64,000 nucleotides of DNA from an uncultured Treponema sp. (GCA_946410085.1 CAMJZA010000004.1:1-64000); one strand, 5' to 3'. Positions 26,616 through 36,193 are shown, counted from the stretch's first letter. The notes: a model not told the origin generated them from the letters alone. Numbers and translations: made by a program.

Positions 26616-26710
26616 CGGAAGAGCAGTGTGCCCCGTTGAGAAGGGCAGCATGTCCCGCGGGGAAGGCCTGCGTTGGCCTTTCTGCAGCGTTCCCCTGCCT
26701 GCGGGAGGCC

Positions 26711-27730
26711 TTAGCGGTAGAGCCCTGTCTTGATGTCTTCCAGAATGAGGAGGTCCTGAATGCCCGTGTCGATCGGCGACTTGAGCGAATCCGTTCCGTC
26801 CAGAAAATCAACGGCGTTCTGAATCATGTTTGCAAAGTAGCGCGTCTTTTCCGGCAGCACTGCCGCCTCATCCGTCACGAGCGAGAAGAAGCCCGTGTAG
26901 AGGGGCGAGTCCTTCCTGCGGTAGAACTTGAGGTAGGAGTTTCCGATGCAGATCCGCCCTTCGGTTCCGTTTATCTGAATCTCAAAAGCAAAATAGCGTG
27001 AGCGGCCGCTCATCGTCACCGTGATGTCGGGGCAGCCTTCCGTTGCCCAGTGGGCGCTCAGCTGCCTGATGCCGCTCTTGTCGTCCTTATAGATGCCGGT
27101 CAGCAGCGGCTGTTCCGGCTTTGCGGGATCCCCGAGGAAGAACATCACCGCGTCAATCAGGTGGGTGCCGTCGTGAAAGAGGCTGAATGCCCCCGTGGAC
27201 TCGCTCTTGCGGTCGTAGAGGCAGAGGCTTGATGACAGGGACGCGTAGATGCTCTGCAGTTTCCCGATTTCCTTCATATACGCTTTCGCGCTCCTGAAGT
27301 CCTCGGCGAAGCGGCGTTCATGATTAATCATGACGGGCACCCCGTGTTCAACGGCGGCAGTCTGGATTGCCTGTGCTTCCCGGGAGTTGAGCGCAACGGG
27401 CTTTTCCAGTATGACCAGGCGGGGATGCGCCTGGATTGCGGCGATTGCTTCGCTCTTGTGGAACTCCTCCGGCACGGCGACGGTGATGATGTCGGGATGC
27501 ACATCCCGGTACATGTCCGCGCTGCGCTGGTAGCTGCCTGCCTGCGGAACCGCCTTGTGCCAGACGGAAAGCTTTCCGATATCGCTGTCACAGCCCGCGA
27601 TGATCTTGATCCGCGGGTTGGCACGGAGCGCCATCGTATGGCTTGCCGGCTGTTCCCGCTTGCTGTCAAGCCCGAGGCTGTAGCCGATCCGCCCGCAGCC
27701 GACAAGGGCCGCCGTGTACTGCCCGTTCAC
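26711..27730 (-). CDS. Gfo/Idh/MocA family oxidoreductase
   Basis: ALVGCGRIGYSLG...PDIITVAVPEEFHKSEAIAAIQAHPRLVILEKPVALN. Confidence 0.88.
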   Translation of the reverse strand: MNGQYTAALVGCGRIGYSLGLDSKREQPASHTMALRANPRIKIIAGCDSDIGKLSVWHKAVPQAGSYQRSADMYRDVHPDIITVAVPEEFHKSEAIAAIQAHPRLVILEKPVALNSREAQAIQTAAVEHGVPVMINHERRFAEDFRSAKAYMKEIGKLQSIYASLSSSLCLYDRKSESTGAFSLFHDGTHLIDAVMFFLGDPAKPEQPLLTGIYKDDKSGIRQLSAHWATEGCPDITVTMSGRSRYFAFEIQINGTEGRICIGNSYLKFYRRKDSPLYTGFFSLVTDEAAVLPEKTRYFANMIQNAVDFLDGTDSLKSPIDTGIQDLLILEDIKTGLYR

Positions 27731-27741
27731 CGCCGGAACTC

Positions 27742-29184
27742 CTAGGACCGGTTCTTTTCGAGCCCTTCCATGAGGGCCTGATATTTCTTTGCAAGGCGGC
27801 GGGACTTCGTGTCGGCAAGGCCGTGGTAGTTTGCCGGATGCTCAAAGAAGGATTCGGGATTGGCGATACCGAGCTTTTCGAGCTGGGCGGTTATCTTGGC
27901 GAAGGCATCGGTGTGGGTCTTGAGGACCTCGAAGAAACTCTTGCCGGACTTTTCCGCCTCGAGCGTAATTTTGCGGATAACCTCGTGGCCGTCATTGACG
28001 CCCGCCTCGCCCAGCAGGATGTAGGCAGGTTCGGCGAGGACGCCGCCCTTTACCTTGCCGCCCGCTCCGTCAAGATTGCGGGCCATGCTCTCCTTGTCCG
28101 CCTGCAGGCCGGAAACGACCGACTGCATCCGGTCCACCGCCATCGTGAATCCCGCTACGTAGTCAGCGATGAAGCGCTGGCTGGCCGAGTTGGTCAGGTC
28201 GCGCTGGTGCTCGGAAATCTGATCCATGTAGAAGGTAAGCACGCGGGGGCTCATCGCCTTCCACAGGGACTTGACGTGCTCGCTGTTCCAGGGGTTGCGC
28301 TTCTGCGGCATCGTGGAAGAACCGACCTGGGTCGAAGCGAAGTATTCGAAGACTTCGCCGATTTCGCTCCGCTGCAGGTTGCGCAGGTCGTCAGCGAGGT
28401 TTGCGATGATGCCGAATGCGACGTTGAACTCAAGCAGGAGGCGGAGGAGGTATTCCGGTTCGACGAGCTGGTTGGAGTATTCCGACGGTTCAAGGCCCAG
28501 GAAGTGCATGTATTCTGCTTCGAGCTGCTCGGGATCCTTGACGATCATGCTCGGCCCGTTGTAGGAGCCGACGGGACCTGCGAGCTTGCCCTTGAGCTGG
28601 CGGGAGAGCTCGTCGATGCGGAGGATGGACTTGCCCAGGCGGGAGACGAACTCCGCGATGGACCAGCCGAAGGTGATCGGGACGGCGTGCTGTCCGTGCG
28701 TTCTGCCCACCTGCGGGGTTTCCGCTTCCCGGTCGGCGATGGCGCACAGGGACTTCTCGAGTGCGATGAGGGAGGGGAGGACGACCTTCTGCGTGACGTC
28801 CCGCATGCGGCAGGAGAGGGCGGTGTCCAGGATGTCAACGCTCGTTGCGCCCAGGTGGACGAGGGGGCCGAGTTCGGCCGGCATCTTGGTCTTCATTACG
28901 TTGACGAGGGCGCGGATGTTGTGCTTTGTCTTTTCCTCTTCCCGGTAGACTTCGTCCGGTTCGATCGAGTCGGCGATGGCATCGAGCTGTTTTTCAAGTT
29001 CGGCGGTCAGCTGTCCCCTGACCTTGAGGTGGGCCTTGACGAGTGCGGCCTCGCATCTGGCGCAGCTTCTGATGCCGGCGGCTTCCGAAATATATGTTGA
29101 AAGGCCCTCGAAGGCCTTACGCTCTGAAAGTGAATAGCGGTGGTCAACCGGAGAAAGGTTCTCAAAAATCGTACGTGTTTCCAT
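27742..29184 (-). CDS. purB: Adenylosuccinate lyase
   Basis: GRTHGQHAVPITFGW, GSSTMPQKRNPWNSEHVKSLWKAM. Confidence 0.9.
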   Translation of the reverse strand: METRTIFENLSPVDHRYSLSERKAFEGLSTYISEAAGIRSCARCEAALVKAHLKVRGQLTAELEKQLDAIADSIEPDEVYREEEKTKHNIRALVNVMKTKMPAELGPLVHLGATSVDILDTALSCRMRDVTQKVVLPSLIALEKSLCAIADREAETPQVGRTHGQHAVPITFGWSIAEFVSRLGKSILRIDELSRQLKGKLAGPVGSYNGPSMIVKDPEQLEAEYMHFLGLEPSEYSNQLVEPEYLLRLLLEFNVAFGIIANLADDLRNLQRSEIGEVFEYFASTQVGSSTMPQKRNPWNSEHVKSLWKAMSPRVLTFYMDQISEHQRDLTNSASQRFIADYVAGFTMAVDRMQSVVSGLQADKESMARNLDGAGGKVKGGVLAEPAYILLGEAGVNDGHEVIRKITLEAEKSGKSFFEVLKTHTDAFAKITAQLEKLGIANPESFFEHPANYHGLADTKSRRLAKKYQALMEGLEKNRS

Positions 29185-29232
29185 GGCTACAGTATCATTT
29201 AAAAGGAAAAAAAAATCAACGGCACGGGCTTT

Positions 29233-29994
29233 TCAGCTGCCGAATCCGGAAAGGACGATGCGGAAGCCTATGAATTCACCGCCGTAGTATGCATAGTAGT
29301 AGGTCTTGTTCGAGAAGGTATTTACCGGACTGCAGTTGAGGTTGCCGTAATACCAGCAGCCGCCGCGGAAAAAGCGTCTGACGGGGTCTTTCCAGTACGG
29401 ATCCCAGACCCACTCCCAGACGTTGCCGCTCATGTCATACAGGCCGTAGCCGTTTGCCTTCTTCTGCGCCACCGGATGCGTACTGCCGCCGCTGTTGACG
29501 GAATACCAGCCTACCTCGTCCAGGTCGTCGCTGCCCGCATAGCGGTATGACTGTCCGCCCCATGCGGCATACTCCCATTCATCATCGGTAGGAAGGCGGA
29601 AGCCGGTCGCATTCTCATTCTGCGTGATTGCTCCGGCAATGCGGTCTCCCTTGTGCGGGGTGTAGCCCCATTTTGCCACGTCCGTCACACCGTCCACGGA
29701 GTAGACAGGGCTGTAGTTCGCCGCAAGGCTGAGCTTGTTGCAGAAATAAATGGCATCGTACCAGCTTACCTGCTCTACGGGAAGGTTTCCGCCCTTGAAC
29801 TTGCTGGGGTTCTCCCCCATGACAGCCTCATATTGTGCCTGGGTCACCTCAGTCACGCCCATGTATGAACCTGCGACTTCCTTGAACATATAGTTTGTTC
29901 CAAGGAGTTCAACGGTGACGGTTATCCGGGAATCCTGGGAAAAAGCCGCTGCCGCAAGCAGCAGGCCGGCAAGTAAAGCGATTACTTTTCTCAT
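29233..29994 (-). CDS. SUMF1/FGE-sulfatase-domain exported protein
   Basis: Signal peptide; GVTEVTQAQYEAVMG, GFRLPTDDEWEYAAWGG, YDMSGNVWEWVWD. Confidence 0.88.
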   Translation of the reverse strand: MRKVIALLAGLLLAAAAFSQDSRITVTVELLGTNYMFKEVAGSYMGVTEVTQAQYEAVMGENPSKFKGGNLPVEQVSWYDAIYFCNKLSLAANYSPVYSVDGVTDVAKWGYTPHKGDRIAGAITQNENATGFRLPTDDEWEYAAWGGQSYRYAGSDDLDEVGWYSVNSGGSTHPVAQKKANGYGLYDMSGNVWEWVWDPYWKDPVRRFFRGGCWYYGNLNCSPVNTFSNKTYYYAYYGGEFIGFRIVLSGFGS

Positions 29995-30205
29995 ACCGTA
30001 TGTCTCCTCTGTTTTGTTTTAAAACCGGTTTCTTTTGCTTAATGGTAATGGCTCCCGCTGCAGCTGTCAAGGCAGACATTTCGGTGGTATCTATTATGCT
30101 GTGCAGAAACCTGCAAAAAGGTGAACCCGAAACGGCAGAAGACTGACTGCAGGCCGTTAGAAAAGTGCCCAAAAGACGGCAGAACGCCTGCGGAACCTTC
30201 TCGCT

Positions 30206-30367
30206 AGGCTTGCAGAATGTTTCAGACAGCCTTGCCGAATGTTTCGACAAGGCTTGTGGAATGTTTCAGACAGGCTTGCAGAATCTTTTTACAAGGCTTG
30301 TAGAATGTTTCGGACAGCCTTGCAGAATGTTTCGACAAGGCTTACAGAATGTTTCGGAAAGGCTTGT
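30206..30367. repeat. 22-bp tandem array (7 units plus partial), unit ~ AGGCTTGCAGAATGTTTCAGAC
   Basis: Seven consecutive 22-mers without indels, aligned by eye; CCTTG...CAAGG inverted arms within units. Confidence 0.85.
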
Positions 30368-30644
30368 TTTGAATTATCCCTATAAAAGTGTCATTCTCGA
30401 GATGTGAAGCGGCTTTTATACAGTATTTTACGAGGAGTTCTCTTCCTCGATGTCGGACTTCAGGAGCGAGCCCCGCTTTGACAATCTGCCGCTCTATGCC
30501 GTGCGGAGCTGGTTCTTTGGAGGTGCATATGAGAAGAGGAGCTTTCACAGCCTTATCTTGCTTCCCTTCTTGTCCGATGTATTTTTTTTGGCAATGAAAA
30601 AAATTGAAAAACATGCTATAATTTTGATGTTTAGGAGGTGTAGA

Positions 30645-30866
30645 ATGTCATACGAAGCTGTTATTGAACAAGTTCGGACTCTCCCAGAATCACTTTTGAT
30701 ATCAGTTTCAGCTTTTATAAAGCTACTTGAAGCTGAACAAGGTGAAGTTTTTACAGTGCAAACAAATCCTCAAACAAGCAAGAAACAGGCTTTTTTTGAT
30801 TTAGCAGGCAAGGTGCACCTTGATTCAGCCTCAGTTACAGAACTTCGCGAGGCAAGCCTTTTATGA
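30645..30866 (+). CDS. Small antitoxin-like protein (DUF2281-like)
   Basis: MSYEAVIEQVRTLPESLLISVSAFIKLLE; TTTAGGAGG RBS; overlaps PIN gene. Confidence 0.6.
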   Translation: MSYEAVIEQVRTLPESLLISVSAFIKLLEAEQGEVFTVQTNPQTSKKQAFFDLAGKVHLDSASVTELREASLL

Positions 30867-31243
30867 TACTTGTAGATACAAATGTTATAATTGACTTTTG
30901 GAATAAACCTACTGAAGGCTCTAAAAAGATTTTTGAAGAAAAAGATATAGCTATTTGTGGTGTTATAAAGACAGAACTTCTTCGAGGCAGTAATTCAGAG
31001 AAGCAGTTTTCTCAAATGGAAGAGGCATTGAACTGTTTTACATATTTGTCTTTTTTTGAAAAAGATTGGATTTTGCTTGCAAAACAGTTTCTAACCTTAA
31101 AACAGAATGGTCTTGTAGTTCCTTTCCAGGATGTAATGATTGCTTATCTTGCCATTAGGAATAATTGTGAAGTTTGGACAAATGATAAGCATTTCAAATT
31201 GATGCAAGTGGTTTTACCTGAATTGAAATTGTTTAATCAGTAA
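30863..31243 (+). CDS. PIN-domain (VapC-type) toxin
   Basis: MILVDTNVIIDFWN, VIKTELLRGS, PFQDVMIAYLAIRNNCEVWTNDKHF. Confidence 0.88.
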   Translation: MILVDTNVIIDFWNKPTEGSKKIFEEKDIAICGVIKTELLRGSNSEKQFSQMEEALNCFTYLSFFEKDWILLAKQFLTLKQNGLVVPFQDVMIAYLAIRNNCEVWTNDKHFKLMQVVLPELKLFNQ

Positions 31244-31262
31244 AAATGACGCCTAACTGCGG

Positions 31263-31355
31263 TACAAAACTGACGGGTTTTAAAGTGCAAAACTGACGGG
31301 TTTTGAAGTGCAAAACTGACGGGTTTTGAAGTGCAAAACTCAGCAGCTTTTGAAG
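31263..31355. repeat. 23-bp tandem array (about 4 units), unit TGCAAAACTGACGGGTTTTGAAG
   Basis: Units at 31263, 31286, 31309, 31332; AAAAC...GTTTT arms. Confidence 0.9.
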
Positions 31356-31455
31356 GCAAAACCCGGATAGTGCGCAAACTCCGCCCGGGCGAAACCCGGA
31401 ATCGTCAGTCCGGTAGCTCAAGCTCCGCCTGAGGCCGCGGACTCAGCCGGTTGCC

Positions 31456-31797
31456 TCAACGTTCGCCGGGATGACTGACTGACAGCTGCGCCAGCGCCTG
31501 ATCAACAGCTTCCTTTACCTGCCGGACCAGTTTCTGTGTTATGGCATCGTATACTTCCTTCGCAGAATCGCTTTCCCCCGCAGCCGGGATGAAGAACTCG
31601 TACACGTCTACCTCAAGGGCATTTGCAAGCTTCACGATGGTTCCCTTCGTCAGCCAGCGCCGCCGCCCCTCAATGTCGTTCATCATCTGCCGGGAGATGT
31701 CCGCCTTGTCGGCAAGCCGTTCCTGGGAAAGGCCCCGCTTCTTGCGCAGGGTCCGTATATTCGCTATGACCCGCGTCTGCAATTCGTCCTCTGTCAT
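31456..31797 (-). CDS. XRE-family HTH transcriptional regulator
   Basis: RKKRGLSQERLADKADISRQMMNDIEGRRRWLTKGTIVKLANAL. Confidence 0.85.
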   Translation of the reverse strand: MTEDELQTRVIANIRTLRKKRGLSQERLADKADISRQMMNDIEGRRRWLTKGTIVKLANALEVDVYEFFIPAAGESDSAKEVYDAITQKLVRQVKEAVDQALAQLSVSHPGER

Positions 31798-31963
31798 AGC
31801 TATAACTGTACGCAAGGATTCCCGTTTGGATAACTTGCAGTCATGCGTCATTATTCGGCATGATGTCAACTGAATGCTGTGTTGTCAGGATAAAATCCCT
31901 GCGGATTGCATGAACTGCACGGGCAGCAGCGGGCAGGGGAGATCCTGCACTGCCGGGCAGCTT

Positions 31964-32542
31964 TCATTTGCTGCCCAGGACGGGAAGGCCGGCATCATCA
32001 AGAAGGGTATTCAGTTCTTCAAGGTTCTGCTTCATCTTTATGCTGTTCCGTGCAAGCAGGGACAGGGCATCCGACGGCAGGAAGCAGTAGCCCGCAGTTT
32101 TGAGCAGGGCATTGGTTTCGTAGATGTTCATGCCGAGTGCAACGCACAGGGCTATGACGGTTTCACGGCTGGGAACGCACTTGCCCGATATGACCTTGGA
32201 GTATGCCTGCTTGCTCAGGCCTGCAGCCTTGTACAGGTCTACGTCCGTAAGCTGCCTGGAATTGCGGGCTTCCCGGAGCAGGTCGGCAAACTGCAGTTCA
32301 TTGCGTCCGCGTATTTCGTTCAGGGTATCTTCATAGACGCCGTAGCTGAGCATGAGAACCTGTTCAACCGTGAGCTGCCTGTATTCCCTGTACAGCCCCA
32401 GACAGCGGTTGTTTTCTTCCAGCTGGCGCAGGGAATTGTCTACAACAGCCCGTATCTGCTTTTCCAGGTCTGGCGGCAAGGCTTCCGGGGCTGCTGAATC
32501 GGACGCGGACGTTTCTTCCTTTTCCATGCCGTTTCCCGTCAC
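31964..32542 (-). CDS. HTH DNA-binding protein, coupled to the nitrilase gene
   Basis: DVDLYKAAGLSKQAYSKVISGKCVPSRETVIALCVALGM; GTGA overlap with upstream gene stop. Confidence 0.75.
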   Translation of the reverse strand: MTGNGMEKEETSASDSAAPEALPPDLEKQIRAVVDNSLRQLEENNRCLGLYREYRQLTVEQVLMLSYGVYEDTLNEIRGRNELQFADLLREARNSRQLTDVDLYKAAGLSKQAYSKVISGKCVPSRETVIALCVALGMNIYETNALLKTAGYCFLPSDALSLLARNSIKMKQNLEELNTLLDDAGLPVLGSK

Positions 32543-33876
32543 ATGCTTTCAATGAGCCATTCGACGTTCTTGCGCCAGGCTTTCTTCATGTAGGTTTCGA
32601 GTGTTCCCTTGACATCATACTTATGGTACTTCCAGATTGCTTCGGGGCCGCCCATCCGGGAAAGGGCAAGGCCGAACCTGCCGCCGACGGACCGTACCAC
32701 CTGCACCGTCTTGCTTTTACTTACCTGAATGCACTTGGTCATGGTGCCGGAAGTCAGAATGACCGCACAGAAATTCTGCATGGCGTGGACTTTCAGGATA
32801 AGCGAAAGCTGCTTCTCGTAAAAATCCATGTCCACCGTGTCCCAGCGGTTGATTATGAGGTATTTCTTTTTGGGAAGGTCTGCCAGTTCCCGCGCATACA
32901 AAAGCTTCAGGACGCTTTCGGGTTTCATGATGGCATCCCCTTCTATGAGGCACATGACAAGGTTCCGGCCGTCAACGGGAAGGACCCGGAGGTTTTCCTT
33001 TACCAGCCGTCCCTGCATGTAGAACTCCAGAATCCCGTCTGCGGCAACAAAGAGGTCTTCGTCCCTGCTGGGGTTTTCCTGCTGCCGTGCGCTCGGGTCG
33101 CGTTCCGGAGTTCCGTCGCTATCGGCAGTATCGTAGACGTATATGCCGTCAGGGAAGTTCCGCTTTCCATTATCCTTACCGTTCAGCAGGACGGGGGTCA
33201 TTTCCTTTCCTGCCGGGGTAAAGCCGAACACAAAGTTGCGGTCCGTCTTCCACATGTGTCCCATCGTCACGAAGGTGAAGCAGGAATTCTCAATGGCGCG
33301 GGCCTTGTTGTACTTGTACCATTTGTCCTTTTCCACATCGCCGCCCGTACAGTTTACGATGACGTCTACCCCGTTCAGGCCGTACTTTCTGCTGAACATT
33401 GCATGATTGCAGTCGTAGCAGGCTGTCATGCCTATCCGGTATCCCCTGTAGTGTATGGGCGTGAAAGCTTCTTCTGCGTATGCGGGGTAGGCGTCATCCA
33501 GCTGGCAGGCCGACCAGCCCGTCATCGTGTGCTTTATGTAGTTCTTGCACCTGGTTTCACCGTCCGCTACGAAGGCGTTTGCCCAGATGCATACTATCAT
33601 GCCTTTCCTGTCGTTGTTGCAGATGACGACGGCCCTGCCTATGTCCCTGCTGAATGCAAGCGTCCGTTCATATATGTCGGCAAGCTGCTGTTTGTCCAGA
33701 AGGTCTGCATTGTGAAAGGTTTCCTCAAACGGCACGCGGGAGAATTCCGGCAGGACCAGAAAGTCTATGTCTGACTGCCGGACGGCTGCCATCGCCCTGT
33801 CAAAGCCCCCGTTCAGGCAGTCCGCTGCCTTGCCCTGCAGGTACAGGCCTATCTTAAGGGATTTCGTAGCATGCAT
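32539..33876 (-). CDS. Nitrilase/carbon-nitrogen hydrolase with additional C-terminal domain
   Basis: Putative E-K-C triad in LVLPEFSR, KNYIKHTMTG, GMTACYDCNHAMF; about 190 aa C-terminal extension. Confidence 0.75.
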   Translation of the reverse strand: MHATKSLKIGLYLQGKAADCLNGGFDRAMAAVRQSDIDFLVLPEFSRVPFEETFHNADLLDKQQLADIYERTLAFSRDIGRAVVICNNDRKGMIVCIWANAFVADGETRCKNYIKHTMTGWSACQLDDAYPAYAEEAFTPIHYRGYRIGMTACYDCNHAMFSRKYGLNGVDVIVNCTGGDVEKDKWYKYNKARAIENSCFTFVTMGHMWKTDRNFVFGFTPAGKEMTPVLLNGKDNGKRNFPDGIYVYDTADSDGTPERDPSARQQENPSRDEDLFVAADGILEFYMQGRLVKENLRVLPVDGRNLVMCLIEGDAIMKPESVLKLLYARELADLPKKKYLIINRWDTVDMDFYEKQLSLILKVHAMQNFCAVILTSGTMTKCIQVSKSKTVQVVRSVGGRFGLALSRMGGPEAIWKYHKYDVKGTLETYMKKAWRKNVEWLIESM

Positions 33877-34054
33877 GAAAAAGCCTCCCGTTGTATTCCT
33901 TTGCAATGTGCAGGGCTGGTGTCCAGTAATCCCTGCGTTCTCCTTACAGTTTACCATCAAGCCCTGCAAAACGCAAGTTTTCCTGCCGGATTGCGTCCGG
34001 GAAGGGCTGCCGTACATGGCGTGAACGGCCTGCAGGCATCCGGTCCGGTAACCG

Positions 34055-34414
34055 CTATTTCCCGCTGACGAGTGGCTGCAGGAGCCTGAGTGCGTTTGCT
34101 TCTGCCCTGCGTATGTCATCCTCCGTTACATGCAGGCTTTCAGAAATCTCGGACATCGTATAGGAGCTGCCTTCTTCAAGCCAGAACCGCATTTCAAGGA
34201 TTTTCCGGTCGGGCTCCGGCAGTCTTTGCAGAATGTGCTGCAGGAAGCGCTGGAGGGTTGCAAAGGCCCTTTCACCGTCACTGGAACTGTCAGCAGCGTC
34301 CGGGACTTCTGGAAGCCCGGCGGTCCAGTCCGGTACGGCTACCCTTTTCCCGCAGGCAAAGCAGAACACGGCATCATCAACCAGGGCTTCTCCGCAGTAT
34401 GAGCAGTACATCAT
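34055..34414 (-). CDS. Zinc-ribbon protein with sigma-70 region-4-like HTH
   Basis: MMYCSYCGEALVDDAVFCFACGKRV; LPEPDRKILEMRFWLEEGSSYTMSEISESLHVTEDDIRRAEANALRLL. Confidence 0.65.
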   Translation of the reverse strand: MMYCSYCGEALVDDAVFCFACGKRVAVPDWTAGLPEVPDAADSSSDGERAFATLQRFLQHILQRLPEPDRKILEMRFWLEEGSSYTMSEISESLHVTEDDIRRAEANALRLLQPLVSGK

Positions 34415-34457
34415 GGCTTTCCTCCTTGTTTTCCTCGCCATGTGGTAAACAGGCAGG

Positions 34458-35228
34458 CTACTTGGACAGAAAGGCAGTGCTGGTTTTTTCAGTATAGGGG
34501 TCTAATATCCAGTACTTGCGGTTTGCAGTTACCCCTAAGACCCAATCTCGTCCATGTTCGTTTCTTTGTAGACCTGTCGTTGTCAATTTAGCCTTTATGG
34601 TTACCTTACTTCTGTCGTGACCTGAGGTACTGACGGATGACTTGCACTTGCTGTAGTCAATGGTTACGGCGCAACTGCGGGTATCCCCGCTCGGAACAAT
34701 TGATGCTACCACGCCGTCGGGGTCTTCTTCAACCGACCACAAGATTGTCTCTCCGGACAGGGCTATGGCTTCATCTGTCGCTGCTTTCATTTGCGCTTCA
34801 GTGGGACTACTATCCGGACCATAATCTTCATAAGTTTCGCCTCCTGCATACCAACGGGGTATTCCATCAATATAAATGATTCTTCCTTCCGAATAGAGGT
34901 CCGGTGCCCATGTCATATCCGCATGCAGGGTGTAAGTCTTGTTGGCGGTCAGTACTTCTCTTCCCGTCATCCGCTTCCAGTTCCAGATTGAGTCAGTGTC
35001 ATAATGGTTAATAACTAAAAAACCATTCCAAATTGCTTTGCCTTCTCTACGAGAACCAGTTGTTGTATCAAATGGACCTCCTGATCCGAAACTGCCTGCC
35101 GACTGGGGGTCACTTCCTTGGTTCTTATACCAGTCTTCGTTCCAATAGTCACACGAGCTGAACATACTGGCCGTGCACGCAAGGGCAGCCCCAAGGACGA
35201 CAAGCCTGAACAATGCTGTTTTCTTCAT
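34458..35228 (-). CDS. Hypothetical lipoprotein
   Basis: MKKTALFRLVVLGAALACTASMFSSC lipobox; GGAGG RBS. Confidence 0.6.
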   Translation of the reverse strand: MKKTALFRLVVLGAALACTASMFSSCDYWNEDWYKNQGSDPQSAGSFGSGGPFDTTTGSRREGKAIWNGFLVINHYDTDSIWNWKRMTGREVLTANKTYTLHADMTWAPDLYSEGRIIYIDGIPRWYAGGETYEDYGPDSSPTEAQMKAATDEAIALSGETILWSVEEDPDGVVASIVPSGDTRSCAVTIDYSKCKSSVSTSGHDRSKVTIKAKLTTTGLQRNEHGRDWVLGVTANRKYWILDPYTEKTSTAFLSK

Positions 35229-35347
35229 AATATCCTCCAAACAGTCAGAAACTATGCCCCTATGATAGCGGAAACAAATCTGCCTGCGGTAAACTGCCGG
35301 TTGACTTTTCAGCGGGGAGCAGCTGGTCAGGGAGGACGAGCTTACAG

Positions 35348-35563
35348 ATGCAACTCCGCTGTCCGTGTACAAGGATAAATATGTGTGAGGTTTTGGACAG
35401 GTATTGGAACAGCGGACTCGCCAAAGGCAGGGAGGAAGGTCTGGCAGCAGGAAGACAGGAACGTGCCGTTGAAACCGCCCGGATATTAAAGAATTCCGGC
35501 ATAGACACAGAACTGATTGCCAAATCTACAGGACTTTCAGCGGAAGAAGTCAGAAAGCTCTGA
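35348..35563 (+). pseudogene. Remnant of Rpn/PD-(D/E)XK-transposase-type protein C-terminus
   Basis: YWNSGLAKGREEGLAAGRQERAVETARILKNSGIDTELIAKSTGLSAEEVRKL resembles Rpn C-termini; N-terminal nuclease part absent. Confidence 0.5.
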
Positions 35564-35675
35564 GGCGGATAAAATCAACGCTGGAACACTAATACTGGCA
35601 CGGGGAGGCTACAGGATGTTTCCGGGATGAAGCCTTTTTCCGCCTGCGGGCAGCTCCGATTCCTTGTTTTCCCAG

Positions 35676-35933
35676 CTATTCATAATGGTATTTGCAGGAG
35701 GCAATCAGCAACTCATCTTTTTCGACCTTGTAAACCAGACGATGTTCTTCAGTAATTCTTCGAGACCAAAAACCTGAAAGCTCGTGTTTCAGCGGTTCTG
35801 GTTTTCCAGTTCCGATAAAGGGAGTCCTAAGAATTTCCTTTATCAGGCTATTTATCTTCTTAAAAACGGTCTTGTCGCTCCTCGCCCAATTCTGATAATC
35901 CTCAAAGGCAGGCTGTGTAAATGAAACAATCAC
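35676..35933 (-). CDS. yoeB: Txe/YoeB family toxin
   Basis: FEDYQNWARSDKTVFKKINSLIKEILRTPFIGTGKPEPLKHELSGFWSRRITEEHRLVYKV...KYHYE. Confidence 0.9.
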   Translation of the reverse strand: MIVSFTQPAFEDYQNWARSDKTVFKKINSLIKEILRTPFIGTGKPEPLKHELSGFWSRRITEEHRLVYKVEKDELLIASCKYHYE

Positions 35934-36154
35934 AGAGCCCCTTCCTCTATGCTAACGAGATTCTCACGATTTTTCAGTTCAGAGATGGACTCAAGCAGAT
36001 GCTTTTTGTTCGCAGGGGAAGAAAGGAGGTAGTCTGTTTCATCTTCCACCTCGTGTATGTTGATTTCAATTTCCTTGTCTTTGAACATGGCCTGGATTGC
36101 GCGTATAAAATCAAGCGTAAGCTCTGAAGGTCTTACCGTATACGTGCTAGTCAT
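35930..36154 (-). CDS. Antitoxin partner of YoeB-type toxin
   Basis: Position (4-bp overlap with toxin), size, C-term SISELKNRENLVSIEEG. Confidence 0.75.
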   Translation of the reverse strand: MTSTYTVRPSELTLDFIRAIQAMFKDKEIEINIHEVEDETDYLLSSPANKKHLLESISELKNRENLVSIEEGAL

Positions 36155-36193
36155 AAATCAATTCCTCCAACAATAAACATAGGTTAGGCAGGT

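Noticed and set aside
27643-29100. 485-aa plus-strand ORF opposite purB
   Set aside because: purB on the minus strand is clear
30206-30367. CRISPR array
   Set aside because: Units are contiguous 22-mers with no spacers and no cas genes nearby
30165-30407. Plus-strand ORF across the 22-bp array
   Set aside because: Unit is not a multiple of 3 and the peptide is just rotating repeat frames
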